Below are positions 34,401-42,156 of a stretch of DNA of 64,000 bases, piece after piece. Source of the DNA: an uncultured Flavobacteriales bacterium. Its GTDB lineage: Bacteria > Bacteroidota > Bacteroidia > Flavobacteriales > CAJXXR01. Location: NCBI GenBank assembly GCA_913063375.1, contig CAJXXR010000006.1, positions 1-64,000 on the forward strand. Reading direction: 5' to 3'. The number at the start of each line of letters is the position of its first letter. Within the stretch, counting starts at the first letter, position 1. The position numbers and the translations under genes were made by a program. Below the pieces are notes generated by a model. It saw only the letters and a program-made list of their open reading frames with translations. It was not told the origin of the DNA and ran no database searches.

Positions 34401-37400
34401 TTTGCAGGATTCAAGAAAATCATTTGAGAATGGTTTACCAACAGGGGATAATTTAACCTCTTTGGAAACCACGGCATGGGGGGTAGTCTCTAATTCACAA
34501 TCTATAATCAGAAGTTTTGATAACGCGAATGGAGCAAGTCAAGATTACGGGTATGATGGTTTGAATGACGACCAGGAGGCTGAATTTATTTCTCCATCTG
34601 AAGGGATTACTGAGACCTATCTGCAGCGGTTGGTTACACTTCACGGAGTGAATTCTCCTGCTTATACAAATGCAATACAAGATCCTTCAGGAGATAATTA
34701 TGGATTTTATCTTACAGATGATTTAGATGCAGCGGATGCCAATATCACAGATAGATATAAGCGCTACAACGGTTCAGAGAACAATACCTTCAATTCATTT
34801 TCAGGAAACGGATCTCGAGTACCAAACTCTGAGGATATCAATGATGATAATACTTTAAATAGTAATCAAAATTATTACCAATACGAGGTGGATCTGCACA
34901 AGGATATGTTGAGCGCAGAGGATAATCCGTATATCGTTCAGGAAATAAATGATGTTGGACCAAAAGGGGAGACCAATTGGTATTTGTTTAGAGTTCCCGT
35001 TTCTGAATATCAAACGAAATTTGGACCTATCTCAGATTTTAAATCTATTCGTTTTATTCGTTTGTTTATGCACGGATTTAAAGAGCAGGCAACCTTGCGA
35101 TTTGGAACCTTGGATATGGTGCGTGGAAACTGGAGAAGGTATACGCAGGAAATTGAAGAAGGTGAAATTGAAGATCCCGATGCTACCTTGGTGGTCTCTT
35201 CAGTGAATATTGAAGAAAACGGGAAAAGAGAGCCGATCAATTATGTATTACCTCCCGGTATCGAAAGGGAAATTTTACAAGGTGCTTCTTATGCCTCTGC
35301 GCAGAATGAGCAATCTCTTTCTTTGAGAATTTGTGATTTAGATGAAGGTGCCTCAAAATCTATTTTTAAGAATATTGGCGTTGATTTAAGGAATTACAAA
35401 CGTCTAAAAATGTATGTGCATGGAGAGTCTCTAGAAGATGAGATGACCCAGTCTGGAGACCTAAGTTTATTTGTGCGTTTAGGGACAGATTATAAGCAGA
35501 ATTATTACGAATATGAACTGCCACTGGAAATGACCAGTTGGGGAGATAATAGTCCTCTAGGCGTTTGGCCGGATGGAAATATTGTAGATATTTCATTTGA
35601 TGATTTAATCAAATTAAAGCTGAATAGAAATGATGCCATTAGAGCTACTATAGATTCATCGGATCCTGTGGATTACACCACTAAGTACGATCAGATACTA
35701 GCGAATGGGAAACGAATATTTGTAAAGGGAAATCCTAACTTAGGAGATGTCCGTTCCATCATGATTGGGGTTAGAAATACGGGGTCAACAGGAGAAAAAT
35801 GTGCAGAGATTTGGGTAAATGAATTACGTCTTACTGAATTTGATCAAAGCTCAGGATGGGCCATGAAGGCTGAAATGAAAACCAAATTAGCCGACTTTGC
35901 GAATGTTAACCTAAATGGTGGGTATAGAACAGATGGCTTTGGATCGTTAGAGCAAAGTATGAGTGAAAGGAGTCTAGAAAATATTCGAGACTTTGGATTT
36001 AATACAACCGTTCAGGCAGGGGATTTATTCCCAGAGTCTTTCGGTGTTCAATTGCCAATATACTATGGTATAAATGATGTATTGAAAACGCCAAAATACA
36101 ATCCATATGATCCAGACGTAAAATATGAAGATGCATTAGATGCAGTCAGTGGAAAGGAAAGGACAGAATTAGCAGACAAGGTTGAAGATAGAGTTACCCA
36201 TAGGAGTTTTAATATCTCAAATATTAAAATAGATCCTAAAAAGAAGAAGGGTAAAAAGAAGCATTTTTTTGATTTGAAAAATGTTAGAGCCTCTTATGCC
36301 TTCACTGAAATGGAGGCCAAAAACCAAGATGTCAAACAAAATTTGGAGCAGAACTACCAAGGAACCCTTGGGTATGCCTATAATTTTGGAGCTAAAAAGA
36401 TTGAGCCATTTAAAAAAATGAAATTCTTGAGGTCTAAGTTTTTGAGACCTATAAAGGAATTCAATTTCTACTTGATGCCTAAGAGTATCTCATTTGCTAA
36501 CACGGTAGTGAGGGATTTTAAAGTGAAAAAGATTCGTCCAGTAAGTTTTATTGGTCAGTCAACGGAGGGTGAGGATGTTTTTGAGTTTGATCCAATCTAT
36601 ACTCAGAATTTGAATTTTACTAAAAATTTCAACCTGAAATATGATTTTTCAAGATCACTAAAGTTCAATTTCACATCTAATTCTAAGTCTAGATTTGATA
36701 ACGAGTCCGATTCAGGAAGAACCGCGAATAGTGATATCTGGCAAGAAATCTGGAAATTGAACCAGGGAAATACTAGAACCTATCACCAAAGTTTCAATGG
36801 AACCTATGAATTGCCTTTGAAGTATTTCCCATGGACAGATTGGATGAAGGTGAACTTGAAGTACAATTCGTCTTACGACTGGATTAAAGGTTCTCTTTTT
36901 GCGGATGATGATCCATTATCACCTCGCTACGGAAATACGATTCAGAATACAGCCGATAAGGAAATTAGAGCGGGCTTTACAATGGATAAGTTGTATAAGA
37001 AGATTCCATTCTTAAAAAGACCTTATAGGAGAAAGTCAAGGTCTAGCCGTAGCAGTGTGAAAAAGAAGGAGGATGAAAAAGAAGGAGAGGATAAGAAAAA
37101 GGATAAGAAATCGAAAAAAGATAAAAAATCTAAACCGAATAGTACCCTTGATTTTATTGCTGGATTATTAACATCTGTTAAGAAGTTTGATATTTCTTAT
37201 AAACAATCGGAAGGGATTTCATTACCTGGATTTAAAGAAAATCCAACATTTTTTGGTCAGTCTGATGATGCGCTATCCGGTATAGCCCCTGGTTGGAGAT
37301 TTGCATTAGGGGATCAAAAGGACATTAGGGAGACAGCTGCAGGAAATGATTGGTTGGTAAGGGATGATTCTACTTTCAATAGTCAGTATTCAAAATTGTT

Positions 37401-38571
37401 TGGAACAACGCTAACTTTAAAAAGTACTGTTGAGCCCATCAAACGTTTTAAAATTAATTTAATAGCAGATAGGTCTTATAGTTTAAATAGGTCCGAATAT
37501 TATAGGGAGTCTACTGAGACAGGGGAATTTGAAATTCAAAATACCAATGAGACGGGGAATTTTAGAATTTCAATTAACTCAATCAGTACTTCATTTAAGG
37601 ATATGGATGTTTTATATGAAGACTTCTTGGGCTTGCGAAAAGATATTGCTTTCCAAGTGGCATCTGATAAAACAGGTATTGCAGAGGGAGCACTTCCAGA
37701 AGATGAAGACGGCTTTCCAATTGGGTTTAATGGAACTTCTCAAGAAGTACTTATTCCTGCTTTTTTAAATACCTATGGAGGAAAGTCTACCACAGAAGCC
37801 TTAACGAGCGTAAGTGATCTTAAGGATATGATCCCTATGCCAAATTGGACTGTTCGGTATGATGGCTTGAAGGATTGGAAAATCTGGAAAAAGAAGGTGA
37901 GGACCATTAGCCTGACTTCTGGATATAGTTCAGAGTATACGGTAGGGTCATTCTCTAGAAACTTACTGTTTGATCCATTGGAGAATCAAGGAGGGGCTTA
38001 TACGTATAATGAAGATCAAACAGATATTTCGGGAGCTAGTTTTGATGCCAGTGGAAATTTTGTTGGGAGGTATCAAATTGCTCAAGTTTCTATTCAAGAG
38101 CAATTCAATCCATTGATTAAGGTGGATGTTACATTGAAAAATAACTTCACTTCAAGGATGGAGTATAAGACTAGTAAAACAATGACGCTAAATGTGAATA
38201 GTAGTCAAATGTTAGAAGAGAGTGCTAGGTCGTTTGTCTTAGGATTTGGATATAAAATCAATGATATAAAAATCTTCAAAAAAGCAAAGTCAAAAAGTAC
38301 GGTGCCTAGAACATTGGATTTCAATTTGGATTTTGATTTTTCGTATTCAAAATCATTAATTAGAAATATATTTGAGATTGATGAAGAACCACAGATAAGT
38401 AGTGGGAAAGAACAGTTTGGAGTCAATTGTTCAGTGAATTATATCATCAATGAGAAGATTAGCGCAAATGTGTATTTCAATAGAAATGCTTCTGAAAGTT
38501 TTGTCTCTACAAGTTATCCATTAACCGATACTAATTTCGGATTCAAATTGCGTTATTCACTAACACAATAA
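31474..38571 (+). CDS. sprA: T9SS outer-membrane translocon SprA
   Basis: A 2365-residue protein, the giant single-chain barrel through which T9SS cargo crosses the outer membrane. The signal peptide ends STSYGQ (residue 23). Family-typical segments include LDQDIQVNVVGKIGDKLQLT near 150, the strand FGVQLPIYYGINDVLKTPKY near 1525 and KRPYRRKSRSSRSS near 1850. A Lys-rich low-complexity stretch follows (about 1863-1888). The chain ends LRYSLTQ. It sits between ruvA and gcvH, as in many Bacteroidota. It serves the five sorting-domain proteins found in this window, among others. Confidence 0.95.
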   Translation: MKYSVFYIYILVCISFISTSYGQDSTLSKSAIDNPDNFSEEIIYDDEEGTYEIQTTVGDEVEVGTGTVYDFEEFQDYRLKQFLEQYWRNQNRTTSVDEEDNLIPSVKLNKPLLGKIFGSDIIDIKAQGSAEIDFKINHLFRDDRSIPSALRGNTSFRLDQDIQVNVVGKIGDKLQLTMKYDTDALFSFDNEMKLGYTGDEDEILKTIELGNVSLPLTGTLITGTQSLFGAKTQLQFGRTTVTAVFSEQKSETNTIQLEGGGQKNLFEVYADDYDEDRHFFLDQYFYDKYDDALKDMPFISSQVDITKIQVWITNTKADYNNARNIFALTNIGGSTGLPDNGKNELDPAQLTGDPNFRDIYQIEVAATSEPHNLKPITDFERVEQARMLKANEYSYNAKLGFISLNQRLRDGEILAVAFQYTANGQVYQVGEFSNDVNAPGVLLLKLLKGSNIDVSHPTWDLMMKNVYSLNAFQVNKEDFDLNIMYKQPETGNPIRFIPEPGLKDKQIIEVMNLDNLNQNGDNGMDGFFDFISNPPLTIDASKGKVFLPSVEPFGERGLKRWMKEHSSLTDEKIETYLYQELYNLTKSDAEQHPEKNRFLLKGSYKSESGSDIYLNAFNLPQGSVKVTQGSETLTEGADFIVDYSLGRVTITNESKLNAGTPISVSVESRSLFSFQTKRYMGLHVDHKISDDVVFGGTILNLRESPLTNKINYGEEPINNTIWGLNGSYQKESTFLTRLVDKIPLLDTKEKSDFFVNAEFAQFIPGHPSIIDIDKGGTAYIDDFENGQTKISLLFPRSWKLASVPLGVDSTDGKFSEAEFANDIRSGYNRASLKWYQIDDIFYGLTAPSNIEDNDVILEDPYQRDVRITEIFTNKDLATFELNRLRPLNLTFDPEERGEYNFDVDAEPGISAGISSDGKLNAPESRWGGIMQKVRTTDWEEANIEFIEFWMMDPYLNNPDQEGGNLYINIGSISEDVLQDSRKSFENGLPTGDNLTSLETTAWGVVSNSQSIIRSFDNANGASQDYGYDGLNDDQEAEFISPSEGITETYLQRLVTLHGVNSPAYTNAIQDPSGDNYGFYLTDDLDAADANITDRYKRYNGSENNTFNSFSGNGSRVPNSEDINDDNTLNSNQNYYQYEVDLHKDMLSAEDNPYIVQEINDVGPKGETNWYLFRVPVSEYQTKFGPISDFKSIRFIRLFMHGFKEQATLRFGTLDMVRGNWRRYTQEIEEGEIEDPDATLVVSSVNIEENGKREPINYVLPPGIEREILQGASYASAQNEQSLSLRICDLDEGASKSIFKNIGVDLRNYKRLKMYVHGESLEDEMTQSGDLSLFVRLGTDYKQNYYEYELPLEMTSWGDNSPLGVWPDGNIVDISFDDLIKLKLNRNDAIRATIDSSDPVDYTTKYDQILANGKRIFVKGNPNLGDVRSIMIGVRNTGSTGEKCAEIWVNELRLTEFDQSSGWAMKAEMKTKLADFANVNLNGGYRTDGFGSLEQSMSERSLENIRDFGFNTTVQAGDLFPESFGVQLPIYYGINDVLKTPKYNPYDPDVKYEDALDAVSGKERTELADKVEDRVTHRSFNISNIKIDPKKKKGKKKHFFDLKNVRASYAFTEMEAKNQDVKQNLEQNYQGTLGYAYNFGAKKIEPFKKMKFLRSKFLRPIKEFNFYLMPKSISFANTVVRDFKVKKIRPVSFIGQSTEGEDVFEFDPIYTQNLNFTKNFNLKYDFSRSLKFNFTSNSKSRFDNESDSGRTANSDIWQEIWKLNQGNTRTYHQSFNGTYELPLKYFPWTDWMKVNLKYNSSYDWIKGSLFADDDPLSPRYGNTIQNTADKEIRAGFTMDKLYKKIPFLKRPYRRKSRSSRSSVKKKEDEKEGEDKKKDKKSKKDKKSKPNSTLDFIAGLLTSVKKFDISYKQSEGISLPGFKENPTFFGQSDDALSGIAPGWRFALGDQKDIRETAAGNDWLVRDDSTFNSQYSKLFGTTLTLKSTVEPIKRFKINLIADRSYSLNRSEYYRESTETGEFEIQNTNETGNFRISINSISTSFKDMDVLYEDFLGLRKDIAFQVASDKTGIAEGALPEDEDGFPIGFNGTSQEVLIPAFLNTYGGKSTTEALTSVSDLKDMIPMPNWTVRYDGLKDWKIWKKKVRTISLTSGYSSEYTVGSFSRNLLFDPLENQGGAYTYNEDQTDISGASFDASGNFVGRYQIAQVSIQEQFNPLIKVDVTLKNNFTSRMEYKTSKTMTLNVNSSQMLEESARSFVLGFGYKINDIKIFKKAKSKSTVPRTLDFNLDFDFSYSKSLIRNIFEIDEEPQISSGKEQFGVNCSVNYIINEKISANVYFNRNASESFVSTSYPLTDTNFGFKLRYSLTQ

Positions 38572-38608
38572 TTTTAAAGTATTTTTAAGATAAATCCATT
38601 GGAAACCG

Positions 38609-38616
38609 TAAATTTG
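38609..38616 (+). promoter_or_regulatory. Putative -7 element of gcvH
   Basis: TAAATTTG matches TAnnTTTG 17 bp before the gcvH ATG, so gcvH may be transcribed separately from sprA. No clear -33 element. Confidence 0.4.
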
Positions 38617-38633
38617 ACAAAAATTGAATTTCG

Positions 38634-39014
38634 ATGAACATACCAGAAAATCTTAAGTACACTAAAGATCACGAATGGATTCGTGTAGAAGGTGATACAG
38701 TAGTTATAGGGATTACAGATTTCGCTCAAAGCGAATTAGGTGATATCGTTTACGTAGAGGTAGAAACAGAGGGAGATACATTAGACTCAGAAGAGGTATT
38801 TGGATCTGTTGAAGCTGTAAAAACAGTTTCAGATTTGTTTATGCCGCTTTCAGGAGAAATTACTGAATTCAACGAAGCGTTGGAAGATGCTCCTGAGATG
38901 GTAAATCAATCTCCATACGAAGATGGATGGATGATTAAAATAAAAATGAGCGATGCTTCTCAGTTAGATGAGTTGATGGATGCAGCGTCTTACAAGGATC
39001 TTGTAGGTGCTTAA
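38634..39014 (+). CDS. gcvH: Glycine cleavage system H protein
   Basis: A 126-residue lipoyl carrier that shuttles the aminomethyl group of glycine between the P and T proteins. The lipoylated Lys is Lys63 in [11 protein letters not shown]. The opening [17 protein letters not shown] and the [12 protein letters not shown] segment near the end are typical. The P, T and L genes are not in the window. It follows sprA, and a hairpin terminator lies just after its stop, inside the next gene. Confidence 0.96.
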   Translation: MNIPENLKYTKDHEWIRVEGDTVVIGITDFAQSELGDIVYVEVETEGDTLDSEEVFGSVEAVKTVSDLFMPLSGEITEFNEALEDAPEMVNQSPYEDGWMIKIKMSDASQLDELMDAASYKDLVGA

Positions 39015-39032
39015 TCTAATCATTATAGATAA

Positions 39033-39066
39033 AAAAATGCTCCCAGCCTGGCTGTGGAGCATTTTT
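39033..39066 (+). terminator. Terminator-like hairpin overlapping the start of the VanZ-like gene
   Basis: AAAAATGCTCC (39033..39043) pairs perfectly with GGAGCATTTTT (39056..39066), a stem of 11 bp with a small inner AGC/GCT pairing and a T5 run. It would end gcvH transcripts, yet it contains an ATG (39037) and the first codons of the next gene. Confidence 0.7.
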
Positions 39067-39393
39067 GTCGTTATAGGAAGTCTTACTCCTTCAGACGCTA
39101 TTCCAGAAGGATTGGAGCAGCTTTCTGACAAAGGTATTCACTTCTTCTTACATTTTGTGGTTGCACTGCTGACTGCTATTGGTTTAATGAAGGCTAATCA
39201 TGGTAGAGGACAATATGTCCCGATCATTATTGTAGCAGTAGTATATAGTATCCTTCTAGGAGCTTGTATGGAGTTCTTACAGGGATTTATTCCAGGTAGG
39301 TTTGGCGATGTGTTAGATTTTGCAGCAGATGCAATAGGAGCTTCGCTAGCAGTCCCATTAATACTCCTGTATACGTACAGGTGTATAGATTAA
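39037..39393 (+). CDS. VanZ-like family membrane protein
   Basis: A 118-residue membrane protein from the ATG at 39037; a GTG at 39007 that overlaps the gcvH stop would add ten residues. It has four hydrophobic segments and the VanZ-like core: GSLTPSDAIP in the first, LSDKGIHFFLHFVVAL, and EFLQGFIPGRFGDVLDFAADAIGA at the end (key residues E, Q, R, D, D). The family includes VanZ, linked to teicoplanin resistance, but most members are of unknown role. The first codons form half of a terminator-like stem. A run of eight Cs follows its stop. Confidence 0.85.
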   Translation: MLPAWLWSIFVVIGSLTPSDAIPEGLEQLSDKGIHFFLHFVVALLTAIGLMKANHGRGQYVPIIIVAVVYSILLGACMEFLQGFIPGRFGDVLDFAADAIGASLAVPLILLYTYRCID

Positions 39394-39401
39394 CCCCCCC
39401 C
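39394..39401 (+). repeat. C8 homopolymer after the VanZ-like stop codon
   Basis: Eight consecutive Cs directly after TAA, in an otherwise AT-rich region, followed by TTCCCC. Slippage here would not change the coding frame. The rest of the 141-bp gap to the first TonB gene holds no recognised feature. Confidence 0.5.
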
Positions 39402-39534
39402 TTCCCCTTTATTGTTTAAGTATACCATATTGTTATTTTCGACATACTATTTTGGATATTAATGCGTTTTGATTTTAAGAACACTACTGATAGTAAGGTA
39501 GTTATTTTAATCCCTCATTAATATTAATAAATAT

Positions 39535-40245
39535 ATGTTAGAAAAAAAGAACCCTCGAAAGAATTTAGAAAAGAAAAGATGGACCTTTCTACTAATAGGT
39601 CTCACTTGCTCCTTAGGTATCTCTTTAGCTGCAATTAATTGGAGTAGTGCTGAACATGGAATAACAATTATAGATTGTAGTTATCCTATTTTTGATGATG
39701 ATGAAACGGTGATTTCTGTGACTTTTCCAGAGCCAAAACCTTTGCCACCACCACTTCCTAAAATAGTAGAGATTGAGATAGTGCCAGACGATACTGAGAT
39801 TGAAATAGACTTGATTTTGAGTCCCGTTGATATTGATGAGGATGAGCCTGTGGAAATTGTTGAGGATGATGATTTCGATTTAGTGGATGAGATTATCCCG
39901 TTTATTGCTGTTGAGAATTTGCCAATTTTCCCAGGTTGTGAAGATGTTGCCAAGGAGGAACAATTGGCCTGTTTTCATGAAAAGGTAATGCTAGATCTTA
40001 ATAAGAAATTTAAGTATCCTACCATGCCAAAAGAAATGAACGTGGAAGAGAAGATCTTGGTAACTTTCGATATCAATAAAGATGGAGAAATACAAAATGC
40101 AAAAGTTGCAATTGGTAGTGATCCTGATTTGAAAGCAGAAGCGCTGCGGTTGATCCGCTCCATCCCAAAAATGAAGCCTGCCTCCCAATTGGGAAAGCCA
40201 GTATCTGTTCGTTATACCTTGCCAATCGATTTTAAATTGAGATAG
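39535..40245 (+). CDS. TonB-like energy transducer, copy 1
   Basis: A 236-residue protein with a short basic cytoplasmic start (MLEKKNPRKNLEKKR), one membrane helix (about 16-35), a Pro-rich and strongly acidic periplasmic stretch (about 65-125) and a TonB C-terminal domain (about 140-236, KILVTFDINKDGEIQNAKV). The Bacteroidota-type pair of Cys is present in FPGCEDVAKEEQLACF. Such proteins pass proton-motive force from ExbBD to outer-membrane receptors. exbBD are not nearby. It is a tandem paralogue of the next gene. Confidence 0.85.
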   Translation: MLEKKNPRKNLEKKRWTFLLIGLTCSLGISLAAINWSSAEHGITIIDCSYPIFDDDETVISVTFPEPKPLPPPLPKIVEIEIVPDDTEIEIDLILSPVDIDEDEPVEIVEDDDFDLVDEIIPFIAVENLPIFPGCEDVAKEEQLACFHEKVMLDLNKKFKYPTMPKEMNVEEKILVTFDINKDGEIQNAKVAIGSDPDLKAEALRLIRSIPKMKPASQLGKPVSVRYTLPIDFKLR

Positions 40246-40551
40246 GCCTTTGTTAAGTTAAGGTTTAAAGTAGGGAAATGTTTAAGATTACCTTTTTTGG
40301 TATGGTTTATGATTTTCACTTAAGAAGCTAAGTTTAATGGAAAGCAAGATTGCCTTTCTTTTCATTGAACGGCATAAAGACAAGTCTGAAATCCGTATTG
40401 ATTAGTGCTATTGAGAGATATGATTTAGCCTATATGTAAGAGGAGTAAAGGGCTTAAGGATGGAAAAATAATCGAAATTTATCGATAGGAAGTCTTTGTC
40501 TTGTGTTTTTTTTTAATAAATTCGTGCAATAAATTAATAATTCCAAAGACC
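40246..40551. other. Intergenic region between the two TonB-like genes
   Basis: 306 bp without a gene. Near 40471..40486 there is a small inverted repeat, ATCGA-N6-TCGAT. No terminator and no full promoter match were found, although the second gene presumably starts its own message here. Confidence 0.45.
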
Positions 40552-41265
40552 ATGCTGGAGAAAAAGAATCCTAAAAAAGATTTGGAAAGAAAGCGCTCAA
40601 CATTCTTGTTGATTGGGTTAGCGGTAGCCTTAGGTTTTTCTTTAATCACAATAAACATGAAGTTCTATGAACCAAGATCTCTTACAGAGTTTGGTGACCT
40701 TCAAGTTGAGGATGTTGAAGACGAGGAGATTACCCTTACTCAGCAAGAAAGAAAACCACCACCGCCACCACCACCACCACCGCCACCGGTGATTACAGTT
40801 GTTGAGGATGATGTGGAAATTGAAGAGGAGCTGATAGTCCAAGATGTTGAAGCTGATGAAGAAGAAATTGTCGAGATCATTGAAGATATTGACGAAGATG
40901 TCGATGAAATCATCAATTTTGCAGCTGTAGAAGACAAACCAATTTTCCCTGGTTGTGAAGACGTACCAAAGGATCAAAGGGTTCAGTGTTTTCAGCAAAA
41001 AATGATGAAACGAATCAGTAAGAACTTTGAATACCCTCCTATGGCTAAGGAGATGAATATTCAAGAGAAAATCTATGTTGAGTTCGTTATCGGAAAAGAT
41101 GGAAAAATCACGGATGCCAGAGTAGTGAAAGGATCTGATCCTGACCTAAAGAAGGAAGCCTTGAGATTGGTTAATTTGTTGCCAGGCTTAAAGCCGGCAA
41201 AGCAAAGAGGAAAGCCAGTACGTACCAAGTACACTGTGCCAATTTCTTTTAAATTAACTCATTAA
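40552..41265 (+). CDS. TonB-like energy transducer, copy 2
   Basis: A 237-residue paralogue of copy 1 with almost the same opening (MLEKKNPKKDLERKR), which fixes the start at 40552. A membrane helix (about 16-36) is followed by KP and a run of eleven Pro residues, then an acidic segment (about 85-130, rich in Glu and Asp) and the TonB C-terminal domain (VEFVIGKDGKITDARVVKGSD). The two Cys (FPGCEDVPKDQRVQCF) are conserved. Both copies probably serve different TonB-dependent receptors or conditions. It ends in a strong terminator, just before the polysaccharide locus. Confidence 0.87.
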   Translation: MLEKKNPKKDLERKRSTFLLIGLAVALGFSLITINMKFYEPRSLTEFGDLQVEDVEDEEITLTQQERKPPPPPPPPPPPVITVVEDDVEIEEELIVQDVEADEEEIVEIIEDIDEDVDEIINFAAVEDKPIFPGCEDVPKDQRVQCFQQKMMKRISKNFEYPPMAKEMNIQEKIYVEFVIGKDGKITDARVVKGSDPDLKKEALRLVNLLPGLKPAKQRGKPVRTKYTVPISFKLTH

Positions 41266-41273
41266 AATAATAT

Positions 41274-41311
41274 AAATGCCCCAACCAATTTTTGGTTGGG
41301 GCATTTTTTTT
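41274..41311 (+). terminator. Rho-independent terminator before the polysaccharide locus
   Basis: Perfect 15-bp arms AAATGCCCCAACCAA (41274..41288) and TTGGTTGGGGCATTT (41292..41306), with a TTT loop and a T8 run to 41311. Confidence 0.93.
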
Positions 41312-41384
41312 GTTAAAAATATAAACTTGTAATTATCTTTTAAAACAGGTATATTCGTTAGTTACGAGGATAATAGAATAAGAT

Positions 41385-42152
41385 ATGAGAAGAATAATTA
41401 AGAAATGTTTTAGTTTTTTGTTGATAGTACTTTTATTTCAAAGTTGTATTCCTTTAAGTGAAACTGTGTACCTTCAAACGGATCGTAAACAGGAAAATCA
41501 ATCCTATATATTAAAACGTGAAAAGTATATTGTAGGATACAATGATATACTTTATGTAACAGTTAAGACCGTCGACAGTGAGGCTTTAACCAATCCAGCA
41601 TTGAATGCTGGATATGCAAACGAAGGACTTTTTTATTTAACGGGGTATACAGTAGATTCAAACGGGTATATTGATGTTCCATTAATTGGAGAAGTCTACG
41701 TCTTGGGAAAATCAATAAAAGAGATCACAGACGATATTTCTGAAAAAGCCAAAATATCCTATAAAAATGCGGTTGTTACCGTAAAACCGAGTGGGGTTCA
41801 AGCGACCGTTTTAGGAGAGGTGCATCATCCCGGTAAGTATACCTTTTATGAAAATAACGTAACCATTTTTGACGTTATTTCTAAGGGGGGAGACATTACT
41901 TCTTATGGGGATCGTCGTAGGATGAAAATTGTCCGTAGAACAGATGATGAGGTAAAGGTGTATTATGTTGATTTAACGACCCAAGATATCTTTACATCGG
42001 ATTTTTACTTCATTCAACCGGGAGATGTTGTATATATACAGCCGCTACCAATGAAGAGTTGGGGGATAGGAGTAAATGGTGCTAGTACCGTTCAAATAGT
42101 CTTCTCAATGCTAACATCGACTCTTCTTTTGGTTAATTATTTGAATAATTAA
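41385..42152 (+). CDS. Polysaccharide export lipoprotein (Wza/BexD-like)
   Basis: A 255-residue lipoprotein (lipobox LFQSC, Cys21) with a polysaccharide-export domain (about 48-140, GYNDILYVTVKTVDSE ... GYIDVPLIGEVYVLGKSI) and an SLBB domain (about 140-220, VTVKPSGVQATVLGEV and later GDVVYIQP). It ends in a hydrophobic stretch that may be the outer-membrane helix. It forms the outer-membrane pore for the glycan made by this locus. First gene of the cluster, 4 bp upstream of the wzc-like gene; a TATCTTTT element about 50 bp before the ATG is a candidate -7 site. Confidence 0.9.
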   Translation: MRRIIKKCFSFLLIVLLFQSCIPLSETVYLQTDRKQENQSYILKREKYIVGYNDILYVTVKTVDSEALTNPALNAGYANEGLFYLTGYTVDSNGYIDVPLIGEVYVLGKSIKEITDDISEKAKISYKNAVVTVKPSGVQATVLGEVHHPGKYTFYENNVTIFDVISKGGDITSYGDRRRMKIVRRTDDEVKVYYVDLTTQDIFTSDFYFIQPGDVVYIQPLPMKSWGIGVNGASTVQIVFSMLTSTLLLVNYLNN

Positions 42153-42156
42153 AATA

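Noticed and set aside
37060..37140. Lys-rich low-complexity stretch in sprA as a sign of frameshift or insertion
   Set aside because: The frame is intact on both sides, and I recall similar basic segments in other SprA proteins.
39394..39401. C8 run as a phase-variable switch
   Set aside because: It lies after the stop codon, so slippage would not change a reading frame; no promoter spacing role is visible.
40756..40790. CCACCA-type repeat resembling a small satellite
   Set aside because: It is the in-frame polyproline run of the second TonB-like protein and needs no other explanation.
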